11,687 nt of DNA from JAWLBW01 sp041687475. Lineage in GTDB: Bacteria > J088 > JAWLBW01. Below the pieces are notes generated by a model. The model saw only the letters and a program-made list of their open reading frames with translations, did not search any database and had not been told where the DNA came from. The position numbers were made by a program, and so were the translations under genes. Of this stretch, positions 6,889-11,687 are shown in pieces. The stretch spans positions 1-11,687 of the forward strand of contig JAWLBW010000131.1 of the NCBI GenBank assembly GCA_041687475.1, in the 5' to 3' direction. How positions within the stretch are numbered: the first letter of the stretch is position 1; each line of letters opens with the position of its first letter.

Positions 6889-7046
6889 TGCACGGTTGCA
6901 TGCTGAAGGGGAGAGCGTGTGATGGGGTGAGGGAGAGACCACGACGGGGCACGGTCGACGCTCTGCACGGCCAGCCGTATCGCTCCCCATCGATCGGACG
7001 TAGCATCAATCGCGGCCCCCTTTCAGGGGGCACGTTCAACCGTGCA
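6889..7046. repeat. 10-bp inverted repeat flanking a convergent gap
   Basis: TGCACGGTTG (6889-6898) has its exact reverse complement CAACCGTGCA at 7037-7046, about 138 bp apart. Next to each arm lie GAACGTG (6881-6887) and CACGTTC (7031-7037), also complementary but in permuted order. The gap between the two convergent genes thus has related ends, perhaps a decayed element. No T-rich terminator is seen in this gap. Confidence 0.35.
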
Positions 7047-7059
7047 CCCGGTCGGGGGT
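7014..7059. repeat. Two-copy intergenic repeat, copy B
   Basis: This carries the same 19-bp hairpin block (7014-7032) and CCGGTCGGGGGT (7048-7059) as the copy at 41-88, with a spacer two bases shorter. It abuts the stop codon of the minus-strand lipoprotein gene (7059-7061), so it lies just downstream of that gene. The hairpin may protect or shape the 3' end of its mRNA. Confidence 0.7.
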
Positions 7060-7931
7060 TATTCCCCGAAGATAAACGCCGGCACCGCGTGAACCTCGAC
7101 CGCGGCCGAAAGCGCGTCGCAGTCGCCTGTTTCGGGTGAGCGAATGTCGGCCAATGGGGGAAGCAGTGACTTCAGCGCCTCGCGCAGCGCCGTATCGTCG
7201 CCGCCCAGCAGGTCGAGAAGGCCGAAAACATCTTCCATGCTTACGGCGCCGCCTACCACGCCCCGCAGCGATCCGTCGTCCTCTTCCACAAAGCGGAAGC
7301 GCGCCCGCTGCAGGGTAAAGGCCAGCGGGGTGGCCAGAAAATGCATGCGGAATCTGAGATCGAAGGGCCCACCTTCAAGACCGCGATCCGTCTTCCGCAC
7401 ATCTTCGACATAGCCGAGCAGCGGATCGGGATCGAGCGCGAAGGTCTGATCGGGCAGAAGCCGATCGTCGGTTCCCAGCAGAGGCACGCCCGTACCGAAG
7501 CGAAAGACGGCGCCCCACTCATACCCACGCCCGGCATCCAGGGGAACGAGTTCGGTCAGAAACAGCAGCGTGCCGGCGTTAATGCTCGATTGCACCACGC
7601 CCGGCACGATCTCGAGAATCTGCTGCGGAAGGTCGGCAAGCAGGCTACCCAGTCGATTGTCGACGCCGACATCGCCGTCGCCCGACCCGGAATCGGCCAC
7701 GCCGCACCCTTCGTACTCACCAGCGATACTGTCGAAATCGTCGAGGTCGAACCCCGGCAGCGTACCGTCCGAAGCCGTCATGGCAAAGTCGATTTCATCG
7801 GCCACGTACACGAGGCCGCCCGGGCAGGTGGGTGACGCGACACAGGCAGCCAGATCGACGCGTTCGGGCGCGTCGGCGCCGCAGGCGGCGAGAAGCAGGA
7901 GCACGAGGGGGAAGGAGGCAGGCAGTTTCAT
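7059..7931 (-). CDS. Putative lipoprotein of unknown function
   Basis: A 290-residue protein with a type II signal peptide: MKLP, a run of hydrophobic residues, then the lipobox LAAC with C17 as the lipidated cysteine. The mature part is acidic, rich in Asp, Gly and Leu, and has several further cysteines that could form disulfides. A Gly/Asp-rich stretch (DSGSGDGDVGVD, about residues 80-91) could bind calcium. No enzyme motif is visible. The start is set by the signal peptide; only a weak ribosome binding site precedes it. It is divergent from the 1021-residue lipoprotein across 176 bp, which suggests shared regulation or envelope location. Family not recognised; lineage-specific deltaproteobacterial lipoproteins often look like this. 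Confidence 0.8.
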   Translation of the reverse strand: MKLPASFPLVLLLLAACGADAPERVDLAACVASPTCPGGLVYVADEIDFAMTASDGTLPGFDLDDFDSIAGEYEGCGVADSGSGDGDVGVDNRLGSLLADLPQQILEIVPGVVQSSINAGTLLFLTELVPLDAGRGYEWGAVFRFGTGVPLLGTDDRLLPDQTFALDPDPLLGYVEDVRKTDRGLEGGPFDLRFRMHFLATPLAFTLQRARFRFVEEDDGSLRGVVGGAVSMEDVFGLLDLLGGDDTALREALKSLLPPLADIRSPETGDCDALSAAVEVHAVPAFIFGE

Positions 7932-8022
7932 GAGGGCAATTATCGCATGTAGGCGGTCGCCGTGCGAGTGCGCGCCGAATCGGCCTTGACCGGGCGAGTT
8001 CCTGCGTCGCGAGCTGTAAGCT

Positions 8023-8038
8023 GTTCGAGCTCTCGAAC
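8023..8038. promoter_or_regulatory. Palindromic operator candidate
   Basis: GTTCGAGCTCTCGAAC has perfect 7-bp arms around a central CT. It lies where the -35 element would be for the extended -10 box at 8045-8053 and within the region shared by two divergent lipoprotein genes. A protein bound here would block or replace -35 contacts. AGCTG words surround it at 8012, 8019 and 8042. Confidence 0.45.
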
Positions 8039-8044
8039 ATAAGC

Positions 8045-8053
8045 TGGTACACT
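8045..8053 (+). promoter_or_regulatory. Candidate extended -10 promoter of the large lipoprotein
   Basis: TGGTACACT has the TGn extension followed by TACACT (four of six to consensus), 55 bp before the start codon at 8108. No good -35 hexamer lies 17 bp upstream; the palindrome at 8023-8038 occupies that place, as in activator-dependent or operator-controlled promoters. Confidence 0.4.
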
Positions 8054-8107
8054 GCAGGTTTTTTGCTTCCCTGCGGGGGGCGTCGGTAGACCATTGGGAG
8101 TTAACGG

Positions 8108-11100
8108 ATGAGACTCAACCTCGGCAGTGTGCTGCTTACCGCTGGTGTGCTTTTGTTTGCAGCATGCGGATCGCCTGTAAACGAAACCCCGAACCTGATC
8201 GTCGGCGAACCGGCGGTGAATGCTCCGGTTGTTTCGACGCCCGAAGACACGCCAATCGAATTCGATGTTTCGGTCACCGCCCAGACGGACGTTGCGCTTG
8301 CCATTGTCTCGCAACCCCGGAACGGGACGTTTGAACTGCTGGGCGACCACCGGCTGCGATACACGCCCGATGGCGATTGGTTCGGCGACGACATGGCGAT
8401 GGTCGAAGTTTCCGGCCCACGTAAGGTCACGGCCACGGTCAGCCTCACGGTAACCCCCGTAAACGATGCGCCGACAGGCCAATCGCAATCTCTCGAAACG
8501 TCCGAAGACACATCGCTTGGCGGCGCCCTTCGCGGTAACGATGTCGAAGGCGACAACCTTTCCTTTGCCTTCGCCGATATGCCCACCGCGGGTACGGCGA
8601 CGCTCGATTCCGTGACGGGCGAGTTTACCTACACGCCGAACGAGAACTACCATGGCGCCGACGGGTTTACCTTTGTCGTAAGTGACGGCGAGCTCGAGTC
8701 GCGCGCGCAGACCGTCGTCATCGGCGTGCTTCCGATGAACGATGTGCCCGTGGCTCAACCTGCCGCCCTCGAGACCGACGAGGATACCCCGGTCGGCGGC
8801 GTGTTTTCGGCAAGCGATATCGACGGCGATACCCTGAGCTTCGCCCTGGCTGCGGCCCCCGTGTCGGGCTCCGTCGACGTGAACGCCGAAACGGGTGCGT
8901 TTACCTACACCCCGTTTGCGAACGTCTACGGCGTCGACCGGTTCACCTATTCAGCTGATGACGGCGAGCTGTCGTCCCTTCCCGTTACGGTTTCGGTAAC
9001 CATTTCACCTGTCAACGACGCTCCGAACGCGGTGTCTGCCGATGTCGAAACGTCGGAAGATGTCTCGGTAGGCGGAACGGTTACGGCCCTTGATGTCGAG
9101 GGCGATACCCTGGAGTTCGGCCTGGCCGTCATGCCTGACAATGGAACCGTCGAGCTGAACAGGTACACGGGGGCATTTACGTACGTTCCCGATGCCGATT
9201 TTTTCGGTACCGACGCCTTCACCTTTACGGCGAGCGATCCATTGACAAGCTCCGTGCCTGCAACGGTCACCATCACAGTGTCGCCTGTGAACGACGCACC
9301 CGTTGCAGCCGACGCAGATTACGAAATCGACGAAGACGACACACTGTGGGGCAGTCTGGCCCATACCGATGTCGATGGTGACGAGGTTACCTTTACCATT
9401 ACGTCACAACCTGCGCACGGCACGCTGGTGGTCGACAATGACGGTTCGTTCGTTTATGTACCCGAGCCTGACTGGAATGGAGACGATTCCTTTACCTGGC
9501 AGGTGTTCGATGGTTCGCTGAGCGACAGCGCTGTCGTGTCCATCACCGTTAATGCGGTAGACGATGCCCCCCGGGGCGTCGAGGCCACCACCCATGTGGC
9601 AAAGGGCGGTGCTGCCGCCGGGCAGTTAAGCTATACCGACGACGATGGAACGGCCGGACCGGTCACCTTCTCCGTTACCGCCGCCCCGTTTGGCGGAACG
9701 CTTGCCGTGACCGAGGCGACGGGCGAATTCGTGTACACCACTACCAATGCTACCTTCAGCGGGTACGATCGGTTCAATTTCCTTGCCCTTGATGGCTCTG
9801 CGGTATCGGAGCCCGCCCCGCATTGGGTCGCGGTGGGCTGCCTTGACGAAGACGGCGACGGTTACGGGCTCAACTGCACCGCCGGTCCCGACTGTAACGA
9901 CAACGACCCCACCGTGTTTCCCGGCGCTCCCGAGCTACCCGACAACGGCATTCTCGAAAGCTGCACCGGTCCCGAATTGTCGGTCGATGATGCGAGCGGC
10001 ATCTTCGTCGATCCGGTTTCCGGCGACGACGCGAACGCCGGTACGCAGGCGGCCCCGGTAGCCGGCTGGGACAGGGCGCTCGATCTGGCCGAGAGTGCCG
10101 GAAAAGTCGTCTTTCTTGCCGGCGGCGAATACGATTCGGCTGCGCCGAGGTCCATCGCCGTCTCGGTATTCGGCGGCTTCGATCGTTTTACCTGGGAGCG
10201 CAATCTGGCCCTCAACCCCACGACAATCACGACCAGCGGGGCCCGTGCGTTCAACATGACTGCCTCGGCCGGATCTCCGCAACGGTTCGACGGCATCGAC
10301 GTCGTCGGGGGCAGCCCTGCGATCCGTATGGAGGGGGCGGGCATTCTATCGCACTGTCGCGTTCGACCGACGTCGAACCCCGACCCGTTTGAGCTCATCG
10401 TCTCGGACGCCGTCGACGTCGCCAATGGCGCCAGTGCAGTCATCGCACACTGCGACATCGGCGGTGGGCAAGGCGGTAATGCGCGGGCAGTCGTCATTAC
10501 CGGCACGGCAACCATCTGGGAGAGCCTTCTCTCGACAATAAGCGGCGAATGGCAGGAAGCGACCGTGGCGGCATACGGAGTCGACGCCCGGGTGCACCTT
10601 GTCGGCAATCAAATCACGGCCGAAGGGGCCGCGCCCTGGAACGCTCTTGTCAGAGCAGAGACGGGGCCCTATGTCTACCTGCGAAACAATCTGCTCGTCC
10701 TTCACGGCGACACGACCGCGTCGGCACTGACCATCGACGGGGGTACCATCATGGCCGTAAACAACACGGTCGATATCGAGGGGTACCACCTGTCCTACAA
10801 CGCCAACAACGGCCCCGCTGTCATGTACATGGTCAACAACATCTTCAAGTCTACGGCCACCCAGTTCATGAGCGGTTGGGGCTCGAAGACATCCTTCTAC
10901 CTGTTCAACAACCTGATCACCGGCAGCCCCTGGGGTTTCGACGACTGCAGCTTCGCCGGGTGCGCTGCGTCTTCGGGCAACCTTCTCAGCGCCGACCCCG
11001 GGTTCGCAGCCGAGGGCTACGGGCTTGCCGCAGGCAGCCCGGCGATTGATGCGGGTATGGACACCAGGCTGATTCCCGACGGGCTCTACCCGGTCAGCTA

Positions 11101-11173
11101 CGACCATGGCGGAACCGTCAGAAACGGCACGCTCGACATCGGCGCCTGGGAGTGGGCGCCGCCCGAAGACTAA
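8108..11173 (+). CDS. Multidomain surface lipoprotein: cadherin-like repeats, MopE motif, beta-helix
   Basis: A 1021-residue exported lipoprotein. Residues 1-20 are a lipoprotein signal ending LFAAC with C20 lipidated. Residues about 38-578 hold six cadherin-like/Ig-like tandem repeats of the type with EDT near the start, D-x-D/E-G-D, G-T and FTYTP cores. Boundaries marked by NDAP-type motifs fall at residues 122, 214, 306, 398 and 488, giving a 92-residue period; the sixth repeat is degenerate. Residues 578-609 are a MopE-type metal-binding motif (DEDGDGYG, then DCNDNDPTVFPGAPE) with paired cysteines C590 and C596. From about 631 comes FVDPVSGDDANAG, the entry to a right-handed parallel beta-helix, ending with GSPAIDAG and DIGAWEW, as in choice-of-anchor Q proteins. 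Start supported by GGGAG seven bases upstream. Likely role: calcium-stiffened surface stalk presenting a beta-helix for adhesion or polysaccharide binding or cleavage; activity is inferred. Confidence 0.92.
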   Translation: MRLNLGSVLLTAGVLLFAACGSPVNETPNLIVGEPAVNAPVVSTPEDTPIEFDVSVTAQTDVALAIVSQPRNGTFELLGDHRLRYTPDGDWFGDDMAMVEVSGPRKVTATVSLTVTPVNDAPTGQSQSLETSEDTSLGGALRGNDVEGDNLSFAFADMPTAGTATLDSVTGEFTYTPNENYHGADGFTFVVSDGELESRAQTVVIGVLPMNDVPVAQPAALETDEDTPVGGVFSASDIDGDTLSFALAAAPVSGSVDVNAETGAFTYTPFANVYGVDRFTYSADDGELSSLPVTVSVTISPVNDAPNAVSADVETSEDVSVGGTVTALDVEGDTLEFGLAVMPDNGTVELNRYTGAFTYVPDADFFGTDAFTFTASDPLTSSVPATVTITVSPVNDAPVAADADYEIDEDDTLWGSLAHTDVDGDEVTFTITSQPAHGTLVVDNDGSFVYVPEPDWNGDDSFTWQVFDGSLSDSAVVSITVNAVDDAPRGVEATTHVAKGGAAAGQLSYTDDDGTAGPVTFSVTAAPFGGTLAVTEATGEFVYTTTNATFSGYDRFNFLALDGSAVSEPAPHWVAVGCLDEDGDGYGLNCTAGPDCNDNDPTVFPGAPELPDNGILESCTGPELSVDDASGIFVDPVSGDDANAGTQAAPVAGWDRALDLAESAGKVVFLAGGEYDSAAPRSIAVSVFGGFDRFTWERNLALNPTTITTSGARAFNMTASAGSPQRFDGIDVVGGSPAIRMEGAGILSHCRVRPTSNPDPFELIVSDAVDVANGASAVIAHCDIGGGQGGNARAVVITGTATIWESLLSTISGEWQEATVAAYGVDARVHLVGNQITAEGAAPWNALVRAETGPYVYLRNNLLVLHGDTTASALTIDGGTIMAVNNTVDIEGYHLSYNANNGPAVMYMVNNIFKSTATQFMSGWGSKTSFYLFNNLITGSPWGFDDCSFAGCAASSGNLLSADPGFAAEGYGLAAGSPAIDAGMDTRLIPDGLYPVSYDHGGTVRNGTLDIGAWEWAPPED

Positions 11174-11187
11174 ACAGCCGCATGAAC

Positions 11188-11217
11188 AGGGGGAACCGAC
11201 GGGGTCCCCCTTTTTTT
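11188..11217 (+). terminator. Intrinsic terminator after the large lipoprotein gene
   Basis: AGGGGGA (11188-11194) pairs with TCCCCCT (11205-11211) and the stem runs directly into seven Ts (11211-11217). It begins 15 bp after the stop codon, so it closes the lipoprotein transcript. Confidence 0.85.
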
Positions 11218-11480
11218 CGTCATGCAGGGTAGCAGCGAATGGGTATGCCCCGGGTGCAGTATCTACGTCTCGCGCTGCCCGTCAAACGAGTGACGGCATG
11301 TGCCGAGTCTTCACAGGCTCTTTGGCCTTGGTTTGATTTCAGCCCGCAATAAGTCCGTTTCCTGTCGGCGTCCGACTCACGTCTTCCAGCAGTGGCCGGG
11401 TTGCCGAGGAGTGCCGTAAGTAGCCGAAAACACACTAAAATGTCGACTTTCCCTTGCCTCCGAAGCGGAAGGCAGGATTC

Positions 11481-11498
11481 CTGCATTTATAAATGTAG
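11481..11498. promoter_or_regulatory. AT-rich palindrome upstream of the right-edge gene
   Basis: CTGCATTTATAAATGTAG is an 18-bp palindrome with one mismatched pair. It ends five bases before the candidate -35 at 11503, the place where a dimeric activator or autoregulator commonly binds. Confidence 0.4.
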
Positions 11499-11502
11499 CT
11501 AA

Positions 11503-11533
11503 TTGGGAAAAGGCTTCGTTGTCGGGGTATAAC
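11503..11533 (+). promoter_or_regulatory. Candidate promoter of the right-edge gene
   Basis: TTGGGA (11503-11508, four of six to the -35 consensus) and TATAAC (11528-11533, five of six to -10) are separated by 19 bp, slightly longer than ideal. The start codon is 114 bp further on, which would leave a leader of roughly 105 bases. Confidence 0.3.
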
Positions 11534-11647
11534 TGCTCGCTTCCGGGCCTATGGACCGCATGTGAGAAATGCTGAGCGAGCCTGGCCGTTCCTTGCCACT
11601 TTCTACCCGATATCGACACACGCTCAATGGTTTGAAGGAGTTACTGT

Positions 11648-11687
11648 ATGAAAGCGAGCGATTTTGATCTTCGCCAGGCCCTTGTAT
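11648..11687 (+). CDS. 5' end of a truncated gene
   Basis: The gene runs off the window after 13 codons (MKASDFDLRQALV). The start is supported by AAGGAG seven bases upstream, a strong ribosome binding site. Too little is present to assign a family. The opening resembles, from memory, the first residues of proteins with a XylR-type N-terminal sensor domain, but this is a weak guess. Confidence 0.6.
   Translation, partial: MKASDFDLRQALV

Larger units (their letters stand above)
11218..11647. other. Long non-coding leader region, less GC-rich
   Basis: These 430 bp hold no frame with convincing protein character. From about 11430 the sequence is visibly richer in A and T than the coding regions, as expected for a regulatory region. 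It contains a bulged GCC(T)CCG-type hairpin near 11455-11475, the palindrome at 11481-11498 and a promoter candidate. It is probably the control region of the gene starting at 11648. Confidence 0.45.

Noticed and set aside
11583..11597. Possible sigma-54 promoter (TGGCCGTTCCTTGCC)
   Set aside because: The GG and GC dinucleotides are nine rather than ten bases apart, and spacing is strict for sigma-54.
11377..11619. 80-codon minus-strand frame in the right-hand gap
   Set aside because: Its codon use lacks the GC-rich third positions of the neighbouring genes, it overlaps the palindrome and promoter candidate, and no motif is visible.

Overview
The window is 11.7 kb of GC-rich bacterial chromosome. 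It carries seven protein genes, one of them cut by the right edge. The strong GC bias at third codon positions throws long spurious antisense frames across the real genes. Two genes have lipoprotein signals, and one of these pairs tandem cadherin-like repeats with a MopE-type DxDGDGYG metal-binding motif and a parallel beta-helix. That combination fits a Myxococcota, Bradymonadota or other former deltaproteobacterial lineage; this is an inference from domain style, not from a marker gene. I see no tRNA, rRNA, CRISPR array, transposase or integrase.

Layout, left to right. Positions 1-807 hold no convincing gene. The stretch 113-323 is packed with perfect short-loop inverted repeats, including a cloverleaf-shaped array at 196-285. 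Next come three tightly spaced plus-strand genes that look like one operon: an adenosine-kinase-like PfkB kinase (808-1800), a SNF2/RapA-type helicase (1823-4483), and a SWIM zinc-finger protein with a long histone-H1-like basic tail (4497-5639). A small C39-like cysteine peptidase faces them on the minus strand (5699-6115). It is divergent from a four-helix membrane protein (6316-6882), and the 200-bp gap between them holds three GCATGC cores, two inside longer palindromes. A lipoprotein of unknown function (7059-7931, minus) is divergent from a 1021-residue multidomain surface lipoprotein (8108-11173), which is closed by a clear intrinsic terminator. The last 470 bp are a non-coding, less GC-rich leader to a gene whose first 13 codons are visible (11648 onwards).

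How the genes may work together: the helicase and SWIM protein form a pair that recurs in bacteria (YwqA/YwqB in Bacillus is the familiar example) and probably act together on DNA or on DNA-bound protein complexes. The H1-like tail would give the pair a nonspecific DNA-binding extension. The two lipoproteins are presumably exported to the envelope and share a divergent control region with a candidate operator. The most unusual items are the SNF2 / SWIM-H1-tail pair, the dense hairpin array at the left, and a two-copy intergenic repeat (41-88 and 7014-7059).
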